A stretch of 64,000 bases of DNA. It comes from Taklimakanibacter albus (GTDB lineage: Bacteria; Pseudomonadota; Alphaproteobacteria; Rhizobiales; Aestuariivirgaceae). The notes below the pieces were generated by a model. The model was not told where the DNA came from, searched no databases, and was given only the letters and a program-made list of their open reading frames with translations. Made by a program: the position numbers and the translations under genes. Below are positions 8,474 to 16,329 of the stretch, piece after piece. Each line of letters begins with the position of its first letter. Position 1 is the stretch's first letter. The stretch lies in the NCBI RefSeq assembly GCF_016595235.1, contig NZ_JAENHL010000008.1, positions 2,348,961 through 2,412,960 on the forward strand, written 5' to 3'.

Positions 8474-8515
8474 TTGCAACCCAAGCATAGTGTTGCAAGC
8501 CTGCTCGATTGTCAA
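8474..8515 (-). promoter_or_regulatory. Putative promoter and operator between peptide array and ligase
   Basis: On the minus strand a perfect TTGACA (8510-8515) lies upstream of the array; the best -10 matches fall 17-20 bases later and are weak. A perfect inverted repeat TTGCAAC / GTTGCAA (8474-8480 and 8492-8498, 11-base gap) overlaps the -10 area and sits in the 93-base gap shared with the divergent ligase gene. It is a good candidate binding site for a dimeric regulator that would control both directions. No regulator gene of an obvious DNA-binding family lies inside the cluster. Confidence 0.4.
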
Positions 8516-8528
8516 ACTCAAGAATGGG

Positions 8529-10046
8529 ATGCTCCGCTTGCAGAATATGTCGGACAGGCTCGCAATCGCATCGAAAGAATGGGGCTTGCACAAGGCAATC
8601 GAGATCGTCTCTCTCGATGAGGCGAAGGCTGAGCTGCGCGACGGCCGCACCGGCTTCCATCTCTCCATCGAGCATGAAGAGGGATTGAGTGACGGAGGCC
8701 GACAACCGAATCCTGAAATACTCCGTGCGCTTACCGATCTCGGATTCACCGACGATCTGCCGGAGCCCGAACTCAGGAAACGTCAACGTCCGTTCCGCAA
8801 CCAGATGCAGAGCGAGCTGCGCAACGAGATCTTGCGGGACTTCCTGCGCTTTGCCGGAACCGATGTGCCATTCTACCGGAACAATCCGCACTATCGCCTC
8901 GCGGACATAGAGGACGTCGAGGGCCTGAGGACATTGCCGGTCCTGAACAAAGCCGCGCTGCGGGAGAATTTCGACAGCCTCCTGGCGGACTCCGTCGATA
9001 TTCCGGAGGGCCTGGCCTCAGGCCGCCTGCGCATCGCCCGCACCAGCGGCACCACCGATGAGCGTGTCCAGGTCATTTCCGACACCACGATCGATCAGGT
9101 GCCGCCCGATTACGAAGAAGTCTGGGGCCTCGATTTCGGCGGACGGACGCCGCGGACCGCGATCCTGACAACGCCCTTGTGCTCGGCGACCGAATGCCAT
9201 CTCGGCAAGCTGCCGCTCGAGCAGCGCGTGCATCATGGGATTGTCCTCTATCTCAACTCGACCGAAGATCTGTTCAGCGCTCCCGAGGCCCTGATCCGGA
9301 ATATCGCCGATGAATTATGGGCGTTCCGACCTGAAATCCTGCTGGTCAATCCCTACTACCTCATGTGGTTCGGCCGCGAGGCGCAAAGACTCGGGCTCGA
9401 TCTGCCGAAAATCGAACTCATCCTGACCAGCTATCAATATGCATCGAAGATTCACAAGCGCGCGCTCGCAACGTTATTCGGCGCGCCGGTCTATGACACC
9501 TATTCGGCAACCGAGCTCGGCGGTTGCCGAATAGGTGTCGAGTGCAAAAACGGGCACTGGCATGTCTATGAGGATCACGCGATCATCGAGATCATGGACG
9601 AAAACGGGATGTCGTCGCCGGACGGAATCGGTTCGGTCGTGACGACCGTCGTGGCCGGCCGGCTCATGCCGCTGATCAGATATGAGGTCGGCGATCTCGC
9701 CCGGCTCGCCGATATCGACTGCGACTGCGCCTTGTCCGATTGGCAATGCCTGGAGTTTCACGGCCGGCGCAAAGACGTGCTTCATCTTGGTGGCCGGATG
9801 TTCACCACACGGGAGATCGACGATATTCTCGCCGAGATCGCCGACATCGACTTCTATCGCTGCACTCAGACCGGTGACGCCGCCTTGACGATCGATGTCG
9901 TGCCGGCGCCGGGAACAGCTGTCCGGCGCGACGAGATCGAGCGGCTCGTGCGGGCGCGATTGCCGGTCAACGACGTCATCATCCGGCCGGCGCAGCGGCT
10001 CGATCCGGAACCGTCGATGAAGTTTCGCCTGACGGCGCGCGCATGA
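8529..10046 (+). CDS. PaaK-like adenylate-forming ligase with N-terminal extension
   Basis: A 505-residue member of the AMP-binding superfamily related to phenylacetate-CoA ligase. The core starts near residue 100 (FAGTDVPFYRNN). Motifs in order are the phosphate loop RTSGTTDERV near 172, YSATELGG near 325, YEVGDLARL near 384, GRRKDVLHLGGR near 412, and a C-terminal lysine in SMKFRLT near 497. About 95 residues before the core match nothing I recognise. The start could be 8529 or 8547; neither has a strong ribosome site. It probably activates a carboxylate, either a peptide terminus or a small acid to be attached. It is divergent from the peptide array and overlaps the next gene by four bases (ATGA). 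Confidence 0.85.
   Translation: MLRLQNMSDRLAIASKEWGLHKAIEIVSLDEAKAELRDGRTGFHLSIEHEEGLSDGGRQPNPEILRALTDLGFTDDLPEPELRKRQRPFRNQMQSELRNEILRDFLRFAGTDVPFYRNNPHYRLADIEDVEGLRTLPVLNKAALRENFDSLLADSVDIPEGLASGRLRIARTSGTTDERVQVISDTTIDQVPPDYEEVWGLDFGGRTPRTAILTTPLCSATECHLGKLPLEQRVHHGIVLYLNSTEDLFSAPEALIRNIADELWAFRPEILLVNPYYLMWFGREAQRLGLDLPKIELILTSYQYASKIHKRALATLFGAPVYDTYSATELGGCRIGVECKNGHWHVYEDHAIIEIMDENGMSSPDGIGSVVTTVVAGRLMPLIRYEVGDLARLADIDCDCALSDWQCLEFHGRRKDVLHLGGRMFTTREIDDILAEIADIDFYRCTQTGDAALTIDVVPAPGTAVRRDEIERLVRARLPVNDVIIRPAQRLDPEPSMKFRLTARA
9495..9539. repeat. Perfect 19-bp inverted repeat inside the ligase gene
   Basis: GACACCTATTCGGCAACCG is followed after seven bases by its exact reverse complement. 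Both arms are coding: they encode the conserved YDTYSATELGG motif and the residues just after it. The repeat keeps the frame and the surrounding residues still fit the family, so it is not an obvious insertion. Confidence 0.9.
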
Positions 10047-11263
10047 GCGCGGATGAGGCCACGGATATCGGCATTCGCCAGGATTTCCCGGTTCTGAAGC
10101 GGCGTTTCGCCGGCCGGCCGATCATCTATCTCGATTCGGCGGCGACGACGTTGAAGCCGCAAAGCGTTCTCGACAAGGAAAGCCGGTATTCGACCGACTT
10201 CACCGCCAATGTCCATCGCGGCAAACATCTGCTGTCGGAAGAAGCCTCGGAAGCCTACGAAACGGCGCGGAGAAGGATCGCCGGATTTCTGTCCGTCCCG
10301 CCGCCGGCGGTCAGCTTCGTGCGTAATGCGACGGAGGCGATCAATCTGGTCGCCCGCGGCCTCGGCTTGAGCAAAAGCGACAAGATCCTCCTGCCGATCG
10401 GCGAACATCACTCCAATATCCTGCCCTGGATGCGCGAAGCGACCGTCCTGTGGCTCGACCATGATCCTCTCGCGCCGCTTGACCCAGCCCAAGTCGCAGC
10501 GGCGCTCGATCGCGAAAGACCGCGCCTCTTCGCCTTCAGCGCCGCCTCGAACGTCACGGGCGTGATCAATCCGAGCGCCGAAATCTGCCGGCTGGCGCGC
10601 GCGCGGGGCGTCCTGACTCTGATCGATGCCGCGCAGCTCGCGCCGCATGCGCGGATCGATGTCGGCGCGCTCGGTTGCGATTACCTCGCCTTCAGCGGAC
10701 ACAAGATGCTGGCGCCGACCGGCATCGGCGTCCTGACCGGCGCGCTGGCGGCGCTCGAGCGGCTCGAGCCCTTGCTGCTCGGCGGCGGCGCCGTCGAGCG
10801 GGTCACGCGCACGGGCTACAGCCTGCGCGCGCTGCCCTATCGCCTGGAAGCCGGCACGCCCAATATCAGCGGCGCGCTGGGGCTCGCCGCGGCGGTCGAC
10901 TATCTCCAGGGCGTCGGTTTCGAGAGACTCCACGCGCATCAGCACCGGCTGGCGGATGTGCTGCGCGATACCCTCGCCGATATCAAAGGCTGCCGGCCGG
11001 TCATCGCTCATCGGCAGCCGCATATACCGGTCGGAGCTTTGTTCACCCCGTCGCAGCATTTCAATCTCGACGACGTCGCGGTTTCGCTCAGCGAGAATTT
11101 CGGCATCATGACGCGCTCCGGCTTCTTCTGTGCCCATCCGCTTGCCGAAAGGCTCGGCATATCCGGGAACATGCTGCGCGTGTCCTTGTATATCTACAAC
11201 ACGGAAGAAGAAGTCCGGCATTTCCTGGCGGCCATGCATGCCATCATGCGCCGCATGAACTGA
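10043..11263 (+). CDS. SufS-like cysteine desulfurase (class V aminotransferase)
   Basis: A 406-residue PLP enzyme of the SufS/CsdA group. LDSAATTLKP near residue 30, GEHHSNILPW near 119, and FSGHKMLAPTGIGVL with the PLP lysine at 221 are all present. The catalytic-type cysteine is kept in TRSGFFCAHPL at residue 363, in the group II position. Such enzymes take sulfur from cysteine as a persulfide and hand it to acceptors. No SufE or Fe-S assembly genes are nearby; the neighbours are a ligase, an exporter and a YcaO/TfuA pair. A dedicated sulfur source for thioamide formation is therefore the best inference. It is coupled to the ligase by an ATGA overlap. Confidence 0.88.
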   Translation: MSADEATDIGIRQDFPVLKRRFAGRPIIYLDSAATTLKPQSVLDKESRYSTDFTANVHRGKHLLSEEASEAYETARRRIAGFLSVPPPAVSFVRNATEAINLVARGLGLSKSDKILLPIGEHHSNILPWMREATVLWLDHDPLAPLDPAQVAAALDRERPRLFAFSAASNVTGVINPSAEICRLARARGVLTLIDAAQLAPHARIDVGALGCDYLAFSGHKMLAPTGIGVLTGALAALERLEPLLLGGGAVERVTRTGYSLRALPYRLEAGTPNISGALGLAAAVDYLQGVGFERLHAHQHRLADVLRDTLADIKGCRPVIAHRQPHIPVGALFTPSQHFNLDDVAVSLSENFGIMTRSGFFCAHPLAERLGISGNMLRVSLYIYNTEEEVRHFLAAMHAIMRRMN

Positions 11264-11288
11264 ACCTTCGCTCGCGGGAGCCGCCGTC

Positions 11289-12479
11289 ATGATACAGCGC
11301 AAGGAATATCGCCTCATCGCAACCTTGGCGGCGTGCCAGCTTATCTGGCTCTCGGCAGGGGCGATCATATTGACGCTAAGCGGCCTCGTCGGCCATCAGC
11401 TCGCCACCGACAAATCGCTCGCGACGCTCCCCTTCGCGCTGATGTGCCTGGCCAATGCGGTGCTCAGCATGCCGGCCGCCGCCTTCATGCTCCGCTTCGG
11501 GCGCAAGCGGGGATTTCTGCTCGGCTCGCTCTTCGGTTGCCTCAGCGGCGCCGTCACCAGCCTCGCGGTCATATGGGCGAGCTTCAGCCTGTTCTGTCTC
11601 GGCGTGGCCCTGTGGGGCGCCTTCATGGCCTTCGCGCAATTCTACCGCTATGCGGCGGCCGAAGGCGTCGATGCGGCATCGAAAGGCACTGCCATCTCCG
11701 TGGTGGTGGGCAGCAGCATCGTCGGCGTCTTCGTCGGGCCCCTGCTCATCAGCCTGACCCAAGGCTTGTTCCAGCTGCCGCCCTTCACCAGCTCTTTCCT
11801 GATCGTCGCCGGCCTGAGCGTCGTTTCACTCCTGGTCACGGGCCTGCTCGACATGCCGCGGCCGCGCGCCGAACCGGCCAGGCCCGCCGCCCTGCGGCCG
11901 CAGATCGACTGGCAGCCGAATATCGTCGCCGGACTGGTCAACGGCGCCGTCGCTTTTTCGGTGATGGTCTTCGTGATGACCGCCTCACCCTTGGCAACGG
12001 TGCATTTCGGCCACTCGGTGACGGATGCGGCTTCCGTCGTCCAATGGCATCTGCTCGGCATGTATGGACCGTCGCTGGTGACCGGATTGCTGATCGCCCG
12101 GATCGGCGAGGTGCGGATCCTGTTCCTCGGAAGCGCCTTGCTGTTCGCCAGCCTCCTGACCGCGCTGCAGGGCACATCCATGCCGCATCTCACACTGGCG
12201 CTGCTGATGCTCGGAATCGGCTGGAACTTCATGTTTGTCAGCGCGTCGGTGCTGCTGTCACAACCGCAGGACGCCGCCGTCAGAGCCCGCGTGCAGGCGA
12301 TCGGCGAGTTCATCAACAACTCGACGGTGACCGTCGCCGCCTTCTCGGCCGGAACGGTCTTCGTCCATTTCGGCTGGACGGCGGTGAACCTGATCGTGCT
12401 TCCGGTCCTGCTGATCGCGCTCCTGGTCACATTCAGATATGCGCTGAATGTTTCCAGGAGCCGCAAGCGTGCCGCCTAG
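11289..12479 (+). CDS. MFS transporter, probable exporter of the cluster product
   Basis: A 396-residue major facilitator protein with about twelve hydrophobic segments. The loop between segments 2 and 3 reads RFGRKRGFLLGSLFG, matching the family G-x-x-x-D-R-x-G-R-R-type motif in degenerate form. It follows the desulfurase by 25 bases in the same operon and ends four bases before the convergent unknown gene. MFS proteins in peptide clusters usually export the product or give immunity. The substrate is not visible in the sequence. Confidence 0.85.
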   Translation: MIQRKEYRLIATLAACQLIWLSAGAIILTLSGLVGHQLATDKSLATLPFALMCLANAVLSMPAAAFMLRFGRKRGFLLGSLFGCLSGAVTSLAVIWASFSLFCLGVALWGAFMAFAQFYRYAAAEGVDAASKGTAISVVVGSSIVGVFVGPLLISLTQGLFQLPPFTSSFLIVAGLSVVSLLVTGLLDMPRPRAEPARPAALRPQIDWQPNIVAGLVNGAVAFSVMVFVMTASPLATVHFGHSVTDAASVVQWHLLGMYGPSLVTGLLIARIGEVRILFLGSALLFASLLTALQGTSMPHLTLALLMLGIGWNFMFVSASVLLSQPQDAAVRARVQAIGEFINNSTVTVAAFSAGTVFVHFGWTAVNLIVLPVLLIALLVTFRYALNVSRSRKRAA

Positions 12480-12483
12480 CTTT

Positions 12484-13200
12484 CTACTCCGTCAGCCTGC
12501 CGCTGCGATGGGCGAGCGCCATCTTGGCGCCGTACATGGTGGGCGAACGTTTGCCGGGCAGGTTGGCCTCGAGAACGATCTCATCGACGAAGCCCTGATT
12601 GACCTCGACCTCGACGCATTGATCGAGCTTGTCGACCAGCCAGACGCGATAGCCTTCGTCGAATTTCTTGTCATAGCCCGAATCGTCGTGGGGTATGCGG
12701 CCCACCAGCGGCTGCGACGGCACGAGCATGATCTTCGGCTTGGGGAAATCGTAAGTATGCCCCTCATAGGCATAGCCGAACATGATGCCGGAAGAGAGCT
12801 CCTTGTCCTTGTTGCGGGATTCGGAGTCGAGAAAGACAGTGCCGAACAGCTGCATGACCAGCCCCAGCTGATAATTCCTGCCTTCGGAGGCATCGCCGCC
12901 GGACCACGGTGCACGCGCTTCGATGGTCGCTCGCTTCGGGTCCTTCTTCAGGGCCTTCAGCACCTCGATCACATGATCGATGTCCTCTCCGAGCTTCTTG
13001 GGATTGCTGAGATCGAGCCTGATCTGAGCCGCGTCGTTGAAGGCCGAAATGGATGCCTGCGGCCCTGCGAAAGTGCGCGCCAGCTTGCCGGGAATGCCAT
13101 AGAGGCGCACCTGGGTCGGGTTGTAATGACCGTCGGTATTGGTCGGCTCGTTTACGGCATTCGCCGAGGTGTAGGTCGGTCTGTGAAAATCATCACTCAT
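12484..13200 (-). CDS. Protein of unknown function in the YcaO/TfuA operon
   Basis: A soluble 238-residue protein without signal peptide or membrane segment, and without a family I recognise. The N-terminal 25 residues are polar and likely disordered. A charged stretch HDDSGYDKKFDEGYRVWLVDK lies near residues 175-195 and a helical, Lys/Asp-rich part lies near 70-90. It is the last gene of the minus-strand operon, 21 bases after the peptidase gene, the same spacing as between the peptidase and tfuA genes, so it is probably cotranscribed. Roles such as a precursor-binding partner or an immunity protein are open guesses. Confidence 0.75.
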   Translation of the reverse strand: MSDDFHRPTYTSANAVNEPTNTDGHYNPTQVRLYGIPGKLARTFAGPQASISAFNDAAQIRLDLSNPKKLGEDIDHVIEVLKALKKDPKRATIEARAPWSGGDASEGRNYQLGLVMQLFGTVFLDSESRNKDKELSSGIMFGYAYEGHTYDFPKPKIMLVPSQPLVGRIPHDDSGYDKKFDEGYRVWLVDKLDQCVEVEVNQGFVDEIVLEANLPGKRSPTMYGAKMALAHRSGRLTE

Positions 13201-13221
13201 CGTCTTCTCCTGAAACAGCCC

Positions 13222-14394
13222 TCATAAGATCTCGCGCCAGCGGAAGTTGGTCTCGAATCGCGCCGCCAGCCCCGCCGATTGCGCCGCCCCCAGGCGGCAG
13301 ACGATGTCGGCGGCTTCGGTGAAGCTCAGCGTATTCGGGTCGAGGCGCGGCCAGGAACGCGCCAGCGCCAAGGCGACCTCGTCGCGCGCCTCGATGAGCG
13401 CCGTCTTGAACAGATATGGCCGCGCCCGGAAAGCGTCGGCGGTGAAGCTCGAAAGACGGCGCATCTGCGCTTCGCCGAGCTCACGGATATCGACATCGAG
13501 CAGCGCCTCGTCGGCGAGCTCGCGTTCGACGAGGCGCCAATGGAAGCCGTCGACGATGGTGTCGAAGACGGCGCCGGTGAAGGGCCGCGAGCGGTCGTGA
13601 ATTTCGCTCGTCACCTCGCTCAGGCGGCGGGAATTGCCGGCGAGGCGGATCTGGCGGTTGCCGGTCAGCTCGGCGATGCGGTTGAGCTCGTTGAGGACGA
13701 GAAGATTGCCGTCGCAATGGCGCAGCAGCCGGTCGAGCCCCGAATCGAAATGCATGAAGGAGAGCAGCGAGATCAGATCGGAATTGGCTTCATGGAAGGC
13801 GCCGAAGTCGCCGCCGCTCAAGCCGCTTTCCGGGGCGCCGAACAGCGAGAACAGGATTGCATGGCCGACCTCATGGGCGATGACGTCGAAATTGAGGGCG
13901 AAAGGCGAAACCTCGTCCTCCCCCTCGCGGTCGACGCCGAGCTCGAGGAAGCCATAACCGGACTGGGCATTGCGCCATTCGACCCAGGGGATGATCTCGA
14001 GGCGATCATAGGTGTCGGAGAAATACCAGGGGATCTCATGGCCAAGGAAGCTCTCGAAGATATCGAGGACGCGCTGGGCCGAGGCGAAGGCATGGGCGGC
14101 GATGAACTGGCGGGTGCCCGGCAGCAGGTGGTCGAAATGACCGTCCGGCCCCGCTTCGGCCGGCGGATGCGTGGCGCCGACGAAGGGCGGGAGATAGGGA
14201 AACTCATAGAGTTCCTTGGACAGAATGGGATCGCGCACATACATGCGCCGGTTGGCCGGGCCTGCCTGCAGGCTGCCGGGCGGCGTCGAAATCCACACCG
14301 GCTCGGGCTTTTCATAGCCCGACAGATAAGGCGCTTGCGGGTAGATCAGAAAACGGCAGCCGAGAGCGGAGGGCGCGCGGTCCTCTTCCATCAT
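13222..14394 (-). CDS. Gluzincin-type zinc metallopeptidase
   Basis: About 390 residues with the zinc motif HEVGH near 175 in the context FDVIAHEVGHAILFSLFG, and the third ligand in FHEANSDLIS about 27 residues later. The H-E-x-x-H plus E-x-x-S-D pattern is that of thermolysin-like (M4) and related gluzincins. There is no signal peptide, so it should act in the cytoplasm, unlike secreted thermolysins. The start at 14394 has GGAG seven bases upstream; an ATG at 14421 is the alternative. Placed between tfuA and an unknown gene, it is a candidate leader peptidase for the small precursors or a processing enzyme. That role is inferred from position only. Confidence 0.85.
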   Translation of the reverse strand: MMEEDRAPSALGCRFLIYPQAPYLSGYEKPEPVWISTPPGSLQAGPANRRMYVRDPILSKELYEFPYLPPFVGATHPPAEAGPDGHFDHLLPGTRQFIAAHAFASAQRVLDIFESFLGHEIPWYFSDTYDRLEIIPWVEWRNAQSGYGFLELGVDREGEDEVSPFALNFDVIAHEVGHAILFSLFGAPESGLSGGDFGAFHEANSDLISLLSFMHFDSGLDRLLRHCDGNLLVLNELNRIAELTGNRQIRLAGNSRRLSEVTSEIHDRSRPFTGAVFDTIVDGFHWRLVERELADEALLDVDIRELGEAQMRRLSSFTADAFRARPYLFKTALIEARDEVALALARSWPRLDPNTLSFTEAADIVCRLGAAQSAGLAARFETNFRWREIL

Positions 14395-14442
14395 CAAGAA
14401 ATCTCCGCCCAGACCCCTCATGCCCCAAATCTTACCATAAGG

Positions 14443-15174
14443 TCAGCCGATTGGGAACGAGACTTCGCCGGGCAATTCGATTTTCGCATGCGCGAGGTCG
14501 CGGACAAAGTTGGTCGTCCAGACGAAGGCGCCCTTACGAGGTTCCGGATTAACCTTATGGAGGTGGCGGAGCGCCGCGATGGCATCCTGTTTCTTCTGTT
14601 CGACAAGATAGGGCTGGAGCCGGCCGGGATCGATCCCGGCGGCGGCCGCGATCGCGGCGATGTCGCGGTCACGAAAATTGCGGCGGCGCGCTTCCTGCGC
14701 CAGTTGTGCCGCCTGAGCGGCCGTGACCGCGCCCTGCCGGCCGGCCCGCTTGATGGTCATCAGCAGATCGATCAACGCCACCGTCAACGCCTCGGCGCCG
14801 AGCTCGGGCGGGGTGTGCACAACCGCAACGGCGTCGTCGGGCGCGCCGTGCCAGCGCCGGTACCAGCGATAGATGAGGCCGATGCCGGTCATGCCGAAGC
14901 GATGAAGCTCGGCGGCACGCAGCGCCCCCATGCTGGCCGCCCCCAGCACGGGGATGCCCTGATCCAGCGCCCAGAGGATCTCCTTATGCCGCACCGCCGG
15001 CTCCGACTGGAACAGCCCGTCGATGATGAGGATGGCGCGGGGCTGGTAACGGCGCACCGCCTGGATGATCGAGCCTTGCGCGGCGGGCGGCAGGTAAACC
15101 GCGTCGGCGAATTGCCGCGCCTCCGCCATCCTCAGCGTAGGCCCCAGAAAGACGATGGCGGGCGACGATGCCAT
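14443..15174 (-). CDS. TfuA family protein
   Basis: A 243-residue protein with the typical TfuA order of motifs: FLGPTL at the start, ILIIDGLFQSEPAVRHKEIL near residue 50, and PVLGAASMGALRAAELHRFGM near 75-95. TfuA proteins work with YcaO enzymes to convert backbone amides to thioamides, as shown for methyl-coenzyme M reductase in archaea and for thioviridamide-type peptides. The gene was first named in the trifolitoxin locus of Rhizobium. It starts three bases after the YcaO stop codon, so the pair is translated together. The nearby desulfurase gives a plausible sulfur source. Confidence 0.95.
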   Translation of the reverse strand: MASSPAIVFLGPTLRMAEARQFADAVYLPPAAQGSIIQAVRRYQPRAILIIDGLFQSEPAVRHKEILWALDQGIPVLGAASMGALRAAELHRFGMTGIGLIYRWYRRWHGAPDDAVAVVHTPPELGAEALTVALIDLLMTIKRAGRQGAVTAAQAAQLAQEARRRNFRDRDIAAIAAAAGIDPGRLQPYLVEQKKQDAIAALRHLHKVNPEPRKGAFVWTTNFVRDLAHAKIELPGEVSFPIG

Positions 15175-15177
15175 GGC

Positions 15178-16329
15178 TCACCCCTCGCCCAGCGGCTCGA
15201 GATCGGGGACGAACACCTTGACGGCCGCGAGATCTTCGAAGGGCGCGGTGTCGAGGTCGACGACGAGGATCGACGACAGTCCGGCCGCCGCGCCGCGCGC
15301 CAGGAGATCGGCGAGCCAATCCGACCCTGTCTCGGTGATCAGAGAATCGAAATGAACCGGGCGCGGGCCGTCGCGCAGCAATCGGCGATGCGCCTCGATC
15401 ATGTCCCAGTCGGGATACCGAGGATATGAGAGCCGCGTGATGTCTTCGCGGGCGCCGGAAATGGCGGCGAGGCGGGATTGCGCCGCCTCCCTGATGGCGC
15501 GGACAGCGGCGGCGGCGGGATCGAGGCCGGCGGCGGAGCCGTCCGCCGGGAACGGGACCAGACTGCCGGCATGCGCATCCTCTTCGAGCAGATGACACCA
15601 GATGACCGGCACGCCGCCTTTGGCTTGCGCCCGCCAGAGGGCGACGAGCAGCCCGGCGGCGCGCAAGGTTTCGATGAGCTCGTTCAGGCCCGCATCACCG
15701 ATCGTGGCGGGATCGATACGGCAGCGCTGGAAGAAGCCATGCCTGCGCTGGGCGCCGGCCAGTGCGTCACGCTCGAAACATTCGAGGAGGCCATGCAGCA
15801 CCGCATCATGGCGGGTGCCGGCCACGGCGAGGCCATTGGTCGAGGCCTCGAACCAGGCATCCTGCCGGGGCGCGGGATGCGTATAGGCCGTATGCACGAG
15901 GGCCAGCGGCACAGGACGGCGCACCGGCGACAGGAGGTCCTCCGCCATGACCCAGGCGATGTCCGTATCCGCCCAGCCGGGCGGGCAGTCGGCCGTCACA
16001 TGGCGCAGGAAACGCGCCGGATCGACGGCGAGGCTTGTCCCCGACGCCTCGGTCACGTCGAATTGCGCGACCCGTTCGGCGAAGAAACATTCCGCCGCCT
16101 CGAGAACAGCCGACAGCGCCGCCATTTCAGCCGTGGCGCCCTTGCCCTGCGCCACCGAGTTGGAGAGCGACAGCGGCCGCACCGCCTGCATGACTGGAAT
16201 GCCGAGCCGGTCGAGGCCGGTGATATCGCCCAGGCGGGTGATGCCGAAATCGGCAAGGCGCGGCAGAAGCCGGCGCAGCAGATCGGCCGGCGAAGGCCCG
16301 GTGCGGCCGTCGCGACCGCTATCGGCCAT
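15178..16329 (-). CDS. YcaO family ATP-dependent peptide-modifying enzyme
   Basis: A 383-residue YcaO-domain protein. It shows SNSVAQGKGATAEMAALSAVLEAAE (residues 57-81), which holds the SxGKG nucleotide-binding motif, and STNGLAVAGTRHDAVLHGLLECFERD near 165-190 with the Mg/ATP ligands E and ERD. YcaO enzymes phosphorylate a backbone amide oxygen so that a nucleophile can attack; with TfuA the result is a thioamide. No separate cyclodehydratase partner (E1-like or Ocin-ThiF) is encoded here. The gene overlaps the upstream cyclase gene by 11 bases and is followed at once by tfuA. The substrate is not proven; the four small peptides are the obvious candidates. Confidence 0.95.
   Translation of the reverse strand: MADSGRDGRTGPSPADLLRRLLPRLADFGITRLGDITGLDRLGIPVMQAVRPLSLSNSVAQGKGATAEMAALSAVLEAAECFFAERVAQFDVTEASGTSLAVDPARFLRHVTADCPPGWADTDIAWVMAEDLLSPVRRPVPLALVHTAYTHPAPRQDAWFEASTNGLAVAGTRHDAVLHGLLECFERDALAGAQRRHGFFQRCRIDPATIGDAGLNELIETLRAAGLLVALWRAQAKGGVPVIWCHLLEEDAHAGSLVPFPADGSAAGLDPAAAAVRAIREAAQSRLAAISGAREDITRLSYPRYPDWDMIEAHRRLLRDGPRPVHFDSLITETGSDWLADLLARGAAAGLSSILVVDLDTAPFEDLAAVKVFVPDLEPLGEG

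Noticed and set aside
8370-8891. A long 173-residue protein ending in the peptide 4 sequence
   Set aside because: The upstream part is antisense to the ligase gene and has no counterpart in peptides 1-3. The ribosome site and homology begin at the last 21 codons.
13279-15429. Open frame of about 716 codons on the plus strand opposite the peptidase and tfuA genes
   Set aside because: Shadow of the opposite-strand coding frames. The minus-strand products have clear motifs (HEVGH, TfuA).
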